A DNA stretch of 64,000 bases from Pseudobacteriovorax antillogorgiicola (GTDB taxonomy: Bacteria; Bdellovibrionota_B; Oligoflexia; Oligoflexales; Oligoflexaceae), in the NCBI RefSeq assembly GCF_900177345.1, contig NZ_FWZT01000001.1:248001-312000 (forward strand). The letters are read 5' to 3'. The notes below the pieces were generated by a model, which made no database searches, had not been told where the DNA came from, and saw nothing but the letters and a program-made list of their open reading frames with translations. This document shows positions 25,975-34,677 of the stretch, in pieces. The translations under genes and the position numbers were made by a program. Every line of letters begins with the position of its first letter. Position 1 is the stretch's first letter.

Positions 25975-28419
25975 CTAACTTGCTAGACCTTTGTCTCTGG
26001 ACTCCGGCACGCTCCTAAATGACGCACCAGATTTATTCATCGACCCGAAAAGGATCTTGAAAACCTCATTATAGTCCGTGACGAAGTGTACTTTCAAGTT
26101 ACGTTTTAAAGACGCAGGTAATTCGCTATAGTTAGGTTTATTTTTCATGGGAACTACTACTTCCTTCATGCCCTCTCGCTGGGCAGCCAGTAGCTTCTCA
26201 CGCAATCCTCCAATCGCAAGGACCTTACCGTGGATCGTGATCTCCCCCGTCATTGCGACCTTCTCTTTCGGTTCCTTACCACCTAAAGCTGATAGGATCG
26301 AGGTTGCCATTGCGATTCCAGCTGATGGACCATCTTTAGGGACAGCACCCGCTGGCACATGGACATGAAGCTCGCACTCTTCAAGGATCGAAACATCCAC
26401 GCCAAACTCCTCGCTCTGAGCGCGAATAAAGCTAAGGGCTGCCTGAGCAGACTCCTTCATCACATCTCCAAGTTTTCCAGTCAAAACCAGCCGAGGCTTA
26501 CCACTACGGATCAGGCTAGACTCAATTGCCATGACTTCACCACCATATTGGGTATAGGCAAGGCCTAGAGAAACCCCGATCTGGGCATTTTCATGGTAGA
26601 AGTTATCGCCAAATTTCTCTGCACCCAGGTGCTTCTGCACCAAAGTTGGGGTTAACTTAACCCTCGGCATGTCCGTTCGCTCTTTTTCTTCGACCTCTGC
26701 GTACTTCCGCGCAACCTTACGGCAGATCGATGCGATCTTCTTCTCAAGCCCACGCAAGCCACTTTCCCTCGTGTAGCCATTGATGATAGCCGAAACCGAG
26801 TTCTTGGAAAAACTGAGTTTCTCTTTATCGAGGCCAGCTTCCTTGATTTGCTTAGGAATCAAGTATTGGTTGGCAATATTAACTTTTTCCTCTTCGGAGT
26901 AGCCCGATACTTCAATGATTTCAAGACGGTCGCGCAGGGGAGCTGGAATTGTATCTAAGGTGTTCGCATTGGCAATGAAAACAACATCAGAAAGATCAAA
27001 GGGAATTCCCAGATAATGGTCAACGAATTTCTTATTTTGCTCGGGATCAAGGACTTCGAGTAAGGCAGAGGATGGGTCACCACGATGATCGGACGCTAAC
27101 TTATCAATCTCATCAAGCATGATCACCGGATTGGACGAACCAGATGATTTTATCGCGCTCATGATACGACCAGGGTAGGCCCCCACGTAAGTCTTTCGAT
27201 GCCCTCGAATATCAGCTTCGTCACGCACGCCACCCAGGGCAATCCGTTGAAATTCCCGACCGAGAGATCGTGCAATCGAACGCCCTAGACTTGTTTTCCC
27301 CACACCTGGAGGGCCAAAGAAGCAGATGATGGGGCTTTTTGCGTTGGGATTGAGACTTTTGACAGCCAGGTGTTCAATGATTCGATCCTTAACTTTTTCC
27401 AATCCATAGTGATCTTCATCTAGAATCTGTTTCGCATGTCGAATATCAAGATTGTCTCTGGATTTCTTTCCCCAAGGCATGGCCAATAGAGTTTCTACAT
27501 GGGTTCGGGTTAAAGCTGCTTCGCTCGTGTCTTGATGCATGCGCTCAAGGCGCTTCAATTGACGGGCAACTTCTTCTTTTGCTTCCTTATTCAATGGCAG
27601 TTCTTCAAGTTTCTGCCAAAATTGGTCAAGTTCGTCCTTGCCGTCGGTATCGCCAAGCTCAGATTTAATCGCTCGCATCTGTTCACGGAGGTAATGCTCT
27701 CGCTGCATGCGGCCAATCTCATCCTTGGCATGGGACTGAATGCGTACCTGCATTTGATAAACTTCGATTTCCCGGGAAAGGCAGGTGTAGACTTTATTAA
27801 GGCGGTCGACCGGATTGTTGACCGCCAATATTGATTGGGCTTCGTTTACCTTTAAGCCTAAATTTGAAGCGACAAGATCTGCTAGTCTCCCTGGCTCTGA
27901 AACGTCTTCTAAAATCATCAAAATGTCTGGAGAGAGAACTTTACCAAGACTGACAACTTTTTCTAGATTCTCTCTTACTGCACGAACTAAGGCTTCCACT
28001 TCGCTAGAGCTATTCATGAGCGTTGGATCTTGGACATTAATGAGGGCAACCTTAGGATATGGCTCGGTTTCCAACAGCTCTTGCACAACCGCTTTATGAA
28101 GCCCTTGCACAAGAACCTTCATGCGCCCATCAGGAAGCTTTCGAGTTCTCATGATCGAACAAACAGTTCCTATATCGTAGACATCGAAAGGAGCGTCCAA
28201 CTTTGACTCCAGTCCCTCACCATCTTGTCCCATGACTTGAAAGGCCGAGAGGAAGATCTTACGCTCGCCTTCGAGAGCACTCTCTACAGCGTTGATACAA
28301 AGATCTTCGTTGATGAAGACTGGAACGATCATGTTAGGAAAGACGACAATATCCTTCAGCGGCAGCAGTGGCAACTCAGCGTTGACAACAGTTAGCTTTC
28401 CATCGATTCCTTGGGTCAT
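25975..28419 (-). CDS. lon: ATP-dependent protease Lon
   Basis: Cytoplasmic AAA+ serine protease that degrades misfolded and regulatory proteins. 814 residues in the order N-terminal substrate-binding domain (LPLLPLKDIVVFPNM), a long helical linker, the AAA+ module with Walker A GPPGVGKTS and Walker B-like VIMLDEIDK, and the C-terminal protease domain. The Ser-Lys dyad is visible in KDGPSAGIAMAT and in the downstream GEITIHGKVLAIGGLREKLL. Length is usual. Located in a minus-strand group with grpE and a DnaJ-like protein, as expected of a stress-protein set, but with a 120-base gap to the latter. Confidence 0.97.
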   Translation of the reverse strand: MTQGIDGKLTVVNAELPLLPLKDIVVFPNMIVPVFINEDLCINAVESALEGERKIFLSAFQVMGQDGEGLESKLDAPFDVYDIGTVCSIMRTRKLPDGRMKVLVQGLHKAVVQELLETEPYPKVALINVQDPTLMNSSSEVEALVRAVRENLEKVVSLGKVLSPDILMILEDVSEPGRLADLVASNLGLKVNEAQSILAVNNPVDRLNKVYTCLSREIEVYQMQVRIQSHAKDEIGRMQREHYLREQMRAIKSELGDTDGKDELDQFWQKLEELPLNKEAKEEVARQLKRLERMHQDTSEAALTRTHVETLLAMPWGKKSRDNLDIRHAKQILDEDHYGLEKVKDRIIEHLAVKSLNPNAKSPIICFFGPPGVGKTSLGRSIARSLGREFQRIALGGVRDEADIRGHRKTYVGAYPGRIMSAIKSSGSSNPVIMLDEIDKLASDHRGDPSSALLEVLDPEQNKKFVDHYLGIPFDLSDVVFIANANTLDTIPAPLRDRLEIIEVSGYSEEEKVNIANQYLIPKQIKEAGLDKEKLSFSKNSVSAIINGYTRESGLRGLEKKIASICRKVARKYAEVEEKERTDMPRVKLTPTLVQKHLGAEKFGDNFYHENAQIGVSLGLAYTQYGGEVMAIESSLIRSGKPRLVLTGKLGDVMKESAQAALSFIRAQSEEFGVDVSILEECELHVHVPAGAVPKDGPSAGIAMATSILSALGGKEPKEKVAMTGEITIHGKVLAIGGLREKLLAAQREGMKEVVVPMKNKPNYSELPASLKRNLKVHFVTDYNEVFKILFGSMNKSGASFRSVPESRDKGLAS

Positions 28420-28542
28420 TGACTCACTCCCTGAGTTATAGGTCTAGCAGGATCTTTCAACTTAAGTTCGGAACTAAATCGAGAAACCTTGAGACCTGGC
28501 AAAGAAGTCACTTTTCTATAATTTCCAAAACAAACGTTTTTC

Positions 28543-28935
28543 TTAGGCGTATCGGATAGTCACGTGGAGGTGGCCGCACTGGCCATGTTCCTTGTCGCCG
28601 TAACCATCTAGCGTAATCCTGTGTCCGTTGGGGGTGCCGGGCTTAATTTCGATCTGGTGCTTGATCTTTTCCCGTTTAGACACAGCTTCGTCACCTACTG
28701 TCTCGGTGACAGCTCGCGACAGCTCGACTTCCTTTATGCATCCGTGACGAGCTTCTTGGGGGTCAACCTTGAGTGATATTTCTAGGTCGAGGGAGTTGTG
28801 GTGATCACACCACTTATCAAATTCAATATCTTCTAGCTCTATCCCAGCGCAGAACTCGTCTAGAGCATCAAAGTCGATTTGGGTGGACTCGGCAAGATCA
28901 GAGGGTGATTTTTTCTTATCTCGCCGAGACGCCAC
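28543..28935 (-). CDS. DnaJ C-terminal-domain-like protein without J domain
   Basis: A 130-residue protein that starts 5 bases after grpE ends. After an acidic N-terminus of about 45 residues, it carries a region that reads like the client-binding beta-sandwich of DnaJ: LDLEISLKVDPQEARHGCIK and VELSRAV, then IEIKPGTPNGHRITLDGYGD and GHLHVTIRYA. These parallel the DnaJ pattern of a DL(x)ISFEEA strand, IPAGVDTGTRLRLRGEG and GDLYVVI. No HPD motif, J domain or CxxCxGxG zinc repeats are present. It would resemble only the CTD, so a client-binding partner of the DnaK/GrpE system is a guess. Confidence 0.7.
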   Translation of the reverse strand: MASRRDKKKSPSDLAESTQIDFDALDEFCAGIELEDIEFDKWCDHHNSLDLEISLKVDPQEARHGCIKEVELSRAVTETVGDEAVSKREKIKHQIEIKPGTPNGHRITLDGYGDKEHGQCGHLHVTIRYA

Positions 28936-28940
28936 GGGCC

Positions 28941-29540
28941 TTAATCCTTTGTCGCAGGCACGGCAACGCTTACCACCGCCGGCCGGAGAAGCCTTTCATT
29001 GAGCATATAGCCCTTTTGAAATACATCTTTGACTCGTTCGGTTTCGACCGACTCATCTTCGATCCGCTGAATGCCTTGGTGAAGGTTAGGATCGAATTCC
29101 TCTCCCTGGGATTCAAAGCCTGTCAGACCATGCTTTTCAGCCATATCTGTAAGCTGCTTGAATACCATTTTGACACCCTCTACATAGCTTTGGCTTTCAT
29201 CACCTTCACCTGTCGCTAGAGCTTTCTCGAAGCTGTCTAACACCGGTAGAAGGTCTTCCAATAGCTTCTCGTTGCCATACTTAGCCAAGTCTGACTTTTC
29301 TTTATCATGACGCCTGCGAAGGTTTTCCATATCAGCAACAGTTCGCAGAAACTTATTTTGAAGTTCCTTGTTCTCTGCTTCGAGCTTTTTTACAGTTTCC
29401 TGCAAGGACCCCTGCTCAGATGACTCATCTACAACCTCAGCTGTTTGAGCCTTGGCATCCTGGTTGTCACGACTGTCTTCTTGAGCATCGCTATCGTTCG
29501 CTGATTTTGGTGCTTGATTTGATTCTTGGTTAACTTCCAT
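28941..29540 (-). CDS. grpE: Nucleotide exchange factor GrpE
   Basis: Stimulates ADP release from DnaK. The 199 residues consist of an acidic, low-complexity N-terminal tail (about residues 1-50, rich in Glu, Asp, Gln and Ser), a long paired helix (KKLEAENKELQNKFLRTVAD followed by MENLRRRHDKEKSDLAKYGN) and a C-terminal beta domain with GFESQGEEFDPNLHQGIQ. The helix and FDPNLHQ signature identify the family. Followed after 5 bases by the DnaJ-CTD-like gene. dnaK itself lies about 16 kb away in the window, also on the minus strand. Confidence 0.95.
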   Translation of the reverse strand: MEVNQESNQAPKSANDSDAQEDSRDNQDAKAQTAEVVDESSEQGSLQETVKKLEAENKELQNKFLRTVADMENLRRRHDKEKSDLAKYGNEKLLEDLLPVLDSFEKALATGEGDESQSYVEGVKMVFKQLTDMAEKHGLTGFESQGEEFDPNLHQGIQRIEDESVETERVKDVFQKGYMLNERLLRPAVVSVAVPATKD

Positions 29541-29577
29541 ACCGCCTAGAAATCCTATAGTTAAACTGCTTCAAAAG

Positions 29578-29606
29578 GTTTTACATCGCCAGTTTATTCA
29601 TATCAA
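29578..29606 (-). promoter_or_regulatory. Candidate promoter for grpE
   Basis: On the minus strand TTGATA (29606-29601) is followed after 17 bases by TAAAAC (29583-29578), each with four or five matches to the sigma-70 consensus. It would start transcription about 25-30 bases before the grpE ATG. No sigma-32-like CTTGAA...CCCCAT pair was seen. Confidence 0.38.
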
Positions 29607-29753
29607 GGCTTTCGTAGGGGCAAAGTTGAGAGATGATAACACGTTAGTGTGACCTATTGCTTGTTTCACTATTAAAGATTGTAACGCAGGCCCTTCTGCG
29701 AAAAATGGGAAAAGCCTGCCGAGCAAGCAAGATCTTTAAATTCCATCAGAAAG

Positions 29754-29781
29754 TTGACAGCCTATCCCCCGCCTTGATAAA
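29754..29781 (+). promoter_or_regulatory. Candidate promoter for the Fis-like gene
   Basis: A perfect TTGACA (29754-29759) is followed after 16 bases by GATAAA (29776-29781), giving a start site near 29788, about 65 bases before the preferred start codon. This is the best sigma-70-type promoter match in this intergenic region. Confidence 0.55.
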
Positions 29782-29852
29782 AAAACGTCACCTGTTCTTG
29801 CAGGGTCAGACAGCACCGGGTATCGTCGGTTTCTTTTTTGGATGGATTACTA

Positions 29853-30215
29853 GTGGATCAAATCATCTCCCAGACCCCTCGTCCAGGCCAGGGCTCTTCA
29901 TCGTCACAGTCTCAGATTCCCAGTAAACCAGCGAATATGACATCTCGCGGCATCAATATCGATGATGTGGATTTGATCAAGCGCTTGGATAAATACTCGA
30001 TCGAAGACGTGGTAGAGCTAAAAATATCGCGCTTCCTAGATCAAATTGGTACTTTTTATCCGGAAAATGTCCATGAGCTGATCATGTCCAAGGTGGAAAA
30101 GCCGCTGCTTATTCAGATACTGCGCCGAGTGGGTGGAAATCAAGTCCAAGCTGCTAAGATCCTCGGCATCAATCGCAACACACTCAGAAAAAAGATAAAG
30201 CTCTACGGGATTTAG
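29853..30215 (+). CDS. Fis-like transcriptional regulator
   Basis: A protein of about 120 residues whose last 70 form a Fis-type domain: a dimerisation helix region (EKPLLIQILRRVGG) and the HTH_8 recognition unit NQVQAAKILGINRNTLRKKI ending LYGI, as in Fis and the NtrC family C-terminus. The start is uncertain: GTG 29853 is preferred because GGATGG lies upstream, but TTG 29838 or ATG 29937 are possible. The N-terminal 30 residues (rich in Ser, Gln and Pro) are absent in E. coli Fis. It could be a nucleoid protein like Fis or a specific activator. Followed convergently by dnaB. Confidence 0.82.
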   Translation: MDQIISQTPRPGQGSSSSQSQIPSKPANMTSRGINIDDVDLIKRLDKYSIEDVVELKISRFLDQIGTFYPENVHELIMSKVEKPLLIQILRRVGGNQVQAAKILGINRNTLRKKIKLYGI

Positions 30216-30246
30216 ATGCTATTGAGCTCGATCCTAAAAACTCAAT

Positions 30247-31620
30247 CTAGGCGTCGTCCGATTCGTGGAAGAGGTTCTGGAATGAGACATAGTTAGGCTG
30301 GTAGGCCAATTTGATAGTAGTAAGAGAACCGTGCCGGTTTTTTGCGACCAGCAACTCGGCAATCCCTGCCATCTCTGAATTTGGATTGTAGTACTCGTCT
30401 CGATAGACAAAAAAGATCATATCGGCGTCCTGCTCCATCGACCCTGATTCTCGTAGATCTGAAAGCTTTGGACGTTTATCCGGTCTAGAGTCTGGACCAC
30501 GATTAAGCTGTGCCAAAGCGATCACGGGCACACCCAATTCCTTGGCCAGATTTTTCAAGCCCATGGAGATTTCGGATATCTCACGCTCACGGCTCTCTGA
30601 CTTTGCTTGTGATGAACCAGACATGAGCTGCAAATAGTCGATAATAATCATATCGACGCCATTCTCTTTGTGAAAACGTCGGCACCGAGACCTAAGTTCC
30701 ATAAGAGAAATACCAGGTGTTTCATCAATCCCTAAGGCATCCTTACACTCATAAATACGACGCGCACCTTCCATCAAGCGATCTTGCTCTTCATCCGAAA
30801 GGTCTCCCTTGCGCAACCGCGACGAGTCGACTCTCGCTACACTCGACAAGACCCTGGCCATGAGCTGTTCTTTACTCATCTCCAAGCTGAACACTACGAC
30901 AGACTTGCCAGCGAGAACCGCATTCGTGGCCACATTCAGAACCAATGCTGTTTTACCCATACCAGGCCGAGCTGCTAGAATAATCAAGTCACTGGGCTGG
31001 AGACCACCAGTCAGAGCATCAAGATCGTTAAAGCCGGTGGTGACACCACTTAACGAACCATCTGATTCCAGTTTTTTCTGAATATCTTCAATCGTCGATT
31101 CAAGAACGCGGTCTGCCGTCACGATACCTTGGCTGTCGTACTCTGACGCAATAGCTAGAAACTGCTTTTCCACCTTCTCGATAAACGACTCAATGGAGCC
31201 GTCAAAGCTTTTCGCACCCTGAATCACATCTTCACATGATGTAATGATGCCTCGGCGATAGAAGTGGTTCCTAACTATCTTTGCATAGTGCTCAACATTC
31301 TGTGTAACAGGACAGTTTTCGGTAAGATCCACAAGGTATGACGGGCCAAGCTGCTTGCCGTCTTCCTGAAGTTCACGGAGCTTTTCTGCGACCGTCACAA
31401 TATCAACCGACTCACCGGCCGATGAAAGCGTAAAAATAGCTTCATAAATCTTGCGATGGGAATCAATAAAGAAGTGTCGGGGCTCCAGAACCCCTTCCAC
31501 CACTGACAAGGTCTCAGAGTCACGGAGGATAGAGCCCAAGACAGCCTTTTCAGCATCCACCGAGTGAGGTAATTTGCCACTCACCTGATGCTGATCTGTA
31601 CTCAAATCTAAGTCTGTCAA
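30247..31620 (-). CDS. dnaB: Replicative DNA helicase DnaB
   Basis: Hexameric 5'-3' helicase that unwinds the replication fork. The 457 residues have the N-terminal helical domain (PHSVDAEKAVLGSILRDSE), the linker, and the RecA-like domain with Walker A AARPGMGKTALVLN, the SLEMSKEQLMAR motif, Walker B IIIDYLQLM and the arginine-finger region SDLRESGSMEQDADMIFFV. No intein is present. It lies 50 bases after rplI, at the end of the prs-rplY-pth-rpsF-rplI block, where dnaB is often found. Confidence 0.97.
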   Translation of the reverse strand: MTDLDLSTDQHQVSGKLPHSVDAEKAVLGSILRDSETLSVVEGVLEPRHFFIDSHRKIYEAIFTLSSAGESVDIVTVAEKLRELQEDGKQLGPSYLVDLTENCPVTQNVEHYAKIVRNHFYRRGIITSCEDVIQGAKSFDGSIESFIEKVEKQFLAIASEYDSQGIVTADRVLESTIEDIQKKLESDGSLSGVTTGFNDLDALTGGLQPSDLIILAARPGMGKTALVLNVATNAVLAGKSVVVFSLEMSKEQLMARVLSSVARVDSSRLRKGDLSDEEQDRLMEGARRIYECKDALGIDETPGISLMELRSRCRRFHKENGVDMIIIDYLQLMSGSSQAKSESREREISEISMGLKNLAKELGVPVIALAQLNRGPDSRPDKRPKLSDLRESGSMEQDADMIFFVYRDEYYNPNSEMAGIAELLVAKNRHGSLTTIKLAYQPNYVSFQNLFHESDDA

Positions 31621-31671
31621 CTCTGCGATCCTGAGGAAGCATAGTGCGCCCCAGAATCGGAGCGCCTATTT

Positions 31672-32115
31672 TTACTGGGCAACAACCCAAACTTTGAATT
31701 TAGCGACAACTTCAGGATGTACTTTAACTGAAGCGGCGTAAACACCTACTTTACGAACTTCTTCGTCAAGCTTGATGTCCTTGCGGTTGACCGTGATACC
31801 CTCAGCGATCAACAGCTCTTCAAGTTCAGCCGTAGTGACAGATCCGAAGATTCTTTCGTCTTCGCCAACTTGCTTGGTTACTGTCACAGAAGTTTTTTCA
31901 ATAGCTGCAGCAGCCTTCTTCGCCTCAGCAAGAAGCTCAGCTTTTTTCTTCTCAAGAACCTTGAGTTGCTGATTCAATGCTTTTTCATTGCCTTCGTTAG
32001 CAACAGACGCGATGCCGCGAGGAATCAGGTAGTTACGTGCATATCCTGCTTTTACTTTAACGATGTCACCAATGTTGCCAAGGGAGTCAACGTTTTGGTT
32101 CAAGATAAGTCTCAT
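31672..32115 (-). CDS. rplI: 50S ribosomal protein L9
   Basis: Large-subunit protein with two globular domains joined by a long helix. The N-terminal domain is canonical (LILNQNVDSLGNIGDIVKVK, then GYARNYLIPRG), the central helix is rich in Ala, Lys and Glu, and the C-terminal domain is present (FGSVTTAELEELL, and VHPEVVAKFKVWVVAQ at the end). 147 residues is usual. It starts 2 bases after the rpsF stop, with no room for rpsR, which normally lies between them. Confidence 0.97.
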   Translation of the reverse strand: MRLILNQNVDSLGNIGDIVKVKAGYARNYLIPRGIASVANEGNEKALNQQLKVLEKKKAELLAEAKKAAAAIEKTSVTVTKQVGEDERIFGSVTTAELEELLIAEGITVNRKDIKLDEEVRKVGVYAASVKVHPEVVAKFKVWVVAQ

Positions 32116-32117
32116 GA

Positions 32118-32474
32118 TTACTTCTCCTCAGACTGCTGTGCGTCAAGCTTAGCTAGCTCAGCTCGTCGCTCTTCCACATTTACGTCTTCGTCGATCTTTA
32201 CAACCAAATAGCGAAGGACATTTTCGTCAATACGAAGAAGTCGCTCACACTCAGCAATGCTATCGGGGCTTGCTGTTAGATCGTAGAACGCGTAGTGACC
32301 ACGGAAGTTTTTCTTGATTGGGTAAGCTAGTTTTTTAGTTCCCCAGTCAGACTTTTTAAGAATCTCGCCACCGTTCCGGGCAAGGATTTCTTCATAGCCA
32401 GATAGGACTTTTGTCTTATCAGCGTCAGGCAAATCTGCCTTTGTTACAAATGTAAATTCGTATTCTCTCAGCAA
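32118..32474 (-). CDS. rpsF: 30S ribosomal protein S6
   Basis: Small-subunit protein that pairs with S18 on the platform. The start is TTG at 32474, fixed by GGGAGG seven bases upstream, giving LREYEFTFVTKADLPD. The family pattern continues with NGGEILKKSDWGTKKLAYPI and GHYAFYDL, and ends with an acidic tail rich in Glu. 118 residues. S6 normally depends on S18 for folding onto the ribosome; the rpsR gene is not in its customary place after rpsF. Confidence 0.96.
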   Translation of the reverse strand: MLREYEFTFVTKADLPDADKTKVLSGYEEILARNGGEILKKSDWGTKKLAYPIKKNFRGHYAFYDLTASPDSIAECERLLRIDENVLRYLVVKIDEDVNVEERRAELAKLDAQQSEEK

Positions 32475-32535
32475 AACGAACCTCCCTTATGGATTGAAGC
32501 AGCCCTATGCCCTCGGCAAGAGCAAGAGAGACATG

Positions 32536-33078
32536 TCATCTTTTCTGTTTATAAATAGAATCAAGTCGCACCATTGCGTCTTGAACCATGTCTTTAGCTA
32601 ATACGTCCAATTCCTCTTGTGAGAAACGGCTCAAAACCCAATCAGACACCTGTCCGTCTTCGGGTTTCTGGGGTCGACCAACGCCAAGTTTGATACGGAC
32701 AAAGTCCTTGAGGCCGGTTTCCGCTATAATGCTGCGAATGCCATTATTGCCACCATGACCGCCGCCCATCTTGGCCTTTACCTTGCCAAATGGAACGTCG
32801 ATATCGTCATGGAAGACCAATAAGTCGTCGACGCCTAGTTTGTAGAAGCGCATCGCCTGACTCACAGAACGACCGCTTAAGTTCATGAAGGTATTTGGCT
32901 TTAGAAGAAGACAGGCCTCTCCTAAAATTTGCCCCTTCCCAAACTCTCCCTGAAACTTCTGACCTTCCCATTGAATTCCACACTGATCGGCAATTTGATC
33001 AAGGACAAGGAAGCCAGCGTTGTGGCGGGTGAGTTCATATTTTGGCCCTGGATTGCCAAGGCCGACAAGTAGCTTCAA
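32536..33078 (-). CDS. pth: Peptidyl-tRNA hydrolase
   Basis: Releases tRNA from peptidyl-tRNA that has fallen off the ribosome. The 180 residues contain all signatures: VGLGNPGPKYELTRHNAGF with the catalytic histidine, FMNLSGRSV, HDDIDVPFGKVKAK and GGHGGNNGIRSI. Asn and Asp active-site residues are conserved. It lies 14 bases after rplY, forming the common prs-rplY-pth cluster. Its length and residues give no sign of change in function. Confidence 0.97.
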   Translation of the reverse strand: MKLLVGLGNPGPKYELTRHNAGFLVLDQIADQCGIQWEGQKFQGEFGKGQILGEACLLLKPNTFMNLSGRSVSQAMRFYKLGVDDLLVFHDDIDVPFGKVKAKMGGGHGGNNGIRSIIAETGLKDFVRIKLGVGRPQKPEDGQVSDWVLSRFSQEELDVLAKDMVQDAMVRLDSIYKQKR

Positions 33079-33092
33079 CGATTCATCCGCAA

Positions 33093-33374
33093 TTAAGCGT
33101 ACATGAGGTCGACATGAAGAGGCATGCGCTTGATCGCATCGAGGTGAACCTCTTTGATCACAACCAGCTTAGTCTCACCATTGAGCGTGAGGTTAAACTT
33201 CTTGCCTTCTTTATAAGCTTTACCAAGCCACTTAGGATCTAGCTCAAGGCTTGTTGCCTTGCCCTTTTCCATCAAGTTTGCAGGAATTTTTCCCGCTTTT
33301 CTTAGCTTGCGCGCATATTCTTTACCAGTTTGCTCTCTGACAACCGCTTCGATTGTAACGAGATTCTCAGACAT
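33093..33374 (-). CDS. rplY: 50S ribosomal protein L25, short form
   Basis: 5S rRNA-binding protein of the large subunit. ATG 33374 (MSENLVTIEAVVREQTGKEY) with TAGGAG upstream is the start; the frame open to 33407 is not needed. The family pattern continues with RKLRKAGKIPANL and ends at MPLHVDLMYA, so only the L25 domain is present (93 residues) without the C-terminal TL5 extension of CTC. It follows prs and precedes pth. Confidence 0.93.
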   Translation of the reverse strand: MSENLVTIEAVVREQTGKEYARKLRKAGKIPANLMEKGKATSLELDPKWLGKAYKEGKKFNLTLNGETKLVVIKEVHLDAIKRMPLHVDLMYA

Positions 33375-33526
33375 ACGATCTCCTATCCTCAAGCCCGCTA
33401 GAGGCATCTACTTCAATTATTCAATTTAAATAAATACTTATATCTAACTCAAGCTGCGTCTGCGGGTAGACAATTTGAACTTGAGGTTAGCGTTATATAA
33501 GGAACCCGCAAGGCATGCAAGTGCCT

Positions 33527-33535
33527 TGTGGATAA
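33527..33535. other. Perfect DnaA-box sequence
   Basis: TGTGGATAA (complement TTATCCACA) lies 11 bases after the prs stop, beside the inverted repeat AAGGCA/TGCCTT at about 33510-33526. A single box of this kind can occur by chance; it is listed because two further perfect boxes lie at 38037 and 38125. Confidence 0.35.
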
Positions 33536-33545
33536 AAATACGTCA

Positions 33546-34481
33546 TTAAACAAATAAGGAGCTGATCGAACCAGCCCCATGAATGCGTCGTATCGCCTTA
33601 CCAAGAAGTTCCCCTACAGATAACTGCTTAATTTTCGAGCAGTTTCTCGCCTTTTCAGATAAAGGGATAGTGTCTGTCACGACTAGCTCAGTTAGGCAAG
33701 ACTCGGCAATTCTCTCAACTGCTGGTCCACTCAGCACAGGGTGAGTGATGGCAGCGCTAACCGATCGGGCACCCTTGTCCACAAGTGCCTGGGCAGCCTT
33801 ACATAGAGAGCCACCAGTATCACAGATATCGTCGACGATCAGGCAGTCCTTGTCTGTCACATCGCCAATAATGTGCATAACTGCACTTTCATTGGGGCGA
33901 TCACGCCTCTTATCCACAATCGCTAGGCCACAATCATAGTATTTCGCAATGGCACGCGCTCTTTCAGCACCCCCAGCATCAGGAGACACTACTAATAGGT
34001 TATCCCGCCCTTGGAAGTAAGGGCCAAACACCGGTTTCGAAAACAAATGATCTACCGGGATATTAAAGAACCCTTGGATTGCAGAAGTATGCAATTCCAT
34101 ACAAAGCATGCGATCCACACCAGCGACCGTGAACAAGTCCGACACAAGTTTCGCCGTAATGGGCGTCCGCGGCGCGCTTTTTCGCTCTTGCCTGGCATAA
34201 CCAAAATATGGATTCACCAAGGTAATGCGCTTTGCAGAGGCCCGCCTACAGGCATCAACCATCACAAGAGCTTCCATAATATGCTGATTAGCTGGTGCAC
34301 AGGTTGGCTGAATGATGAACACGTCCCGGCCGCGGATATTCTCGTTGAGCTCGACTCGTGTCTCTCCGTCTGAAAAGCGCTCGACGATTGCGTTACCTAA
34401 CTTAAGATCTAAGTAGCTAGCAATTCGTCCGGCAAGGGCCCGATTAGCATTTCCTGAAAGCAATACGAGATCATGACTCAT
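33546..34481 (-). CDS. prs: Ribose-phosphate pyrophosphokinase
   Basis: Makes phosphoribosyl pyrophosphate (PRPP) from ribose 5-phosphate and ATP, feeding nucleotide, His and Trp synthesis. The 311 residues show the class I features: LLSGNANRALAGRIA at the start, FSDGETRVEL, the PPi/PRPP loop VSPDAGGAERARAIAKYYD, the flexible loop region DKRRDRPN and the PRPP signature CLIVDDICDTGGS. A normal PRPP synthetase in every visible respect. Downstream is rplY and upstream a tRNA-Gln on the same strand. Confidence 0.97.
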   Translation of the reverse strand: MSHDLVLLSGNANRALAGRIASYLDLKLGNAIVERFSDGETRVELNENIRGRDVFIIQPTCAPANQHIMEALVMVDACRRASAKRITLVNPYFGYARQERKSAPRTPITAKLVSDLFTVAGVDRMLCMELHTSAIQGFFNIPVDHLFSKPVFGPYFQGRDNLLVVSPDAGGAERARAIAKYYDCGLAIVDKRRDRPNESAVMHIIGDVTDKDCLIVDDICDTGGSLCKAAQALVDKGARSVSAAITHPVLSGPAVERIAESCLTELVVTDTIPLSEKARNCSKIKQLSVGELLGKAIRRIHGAGSISSLFV

Positions 34482-34571
34482 GGCAGATTAGTCCTTGTAT
34501 GTGAGAGGATAAATATCATCAAAGCTAAAAAGCTTTTAGGGACTTGTCTAGGTGCTTGAAAATGGATATGG

Positions 34572-34643
34572 CTGGGGCGGCAGGACTCGAACCTGCGGAT
34601 GCTGGAATCAAAATCCAGTGTCTTACCACTTGACGACGCCCCA
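34572..34643 (-). tRNA. tRNA-Gln (anticodon TTG)
   Basis: A complete cloverleaf on the minus strand. Acceptor stem TGGGGCG pairs with CGCCCCA, followed by a G discriminator base. The anticodon stem-loop CTGGA-TTTTGAT-TCCAG gives anticodon TTG, reading glutamine codons. The T-arm (GCAGG TTCGAGT CCTGC) and D-arm are intact. It lies between prs and the clpB-like gene, with its own promoter. Confidence 0.95.
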
Positions 34644-34677
34644 ATTCAGGAAGAAGTAGTCTCCTCGACGGGACCCA

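Larger units (their letters stand above)
29541..29852. other. Divergent promoter region between grpE and the Fis-like gene
   Basis: About 310 bases without a believable gene. It contains a candidate promoter for each direction (listed separately). An open frame from 29657 runs into the Fis-like gene in another phase but has no supporting signal. No CIRCE-type inverted repeat (TTAGCACTC-N9-GAGTGCTAA) or other obvious heat-shock operator is seen. Confidence 0.5.

Noticed and set aside
29657-29926. An 89-residue plus-strand open frame upstream of the Fis-like gene
   Set aside because: It overlaps the Fis-like gene in another phase and spans its promoter. Its composition looks non-coding.
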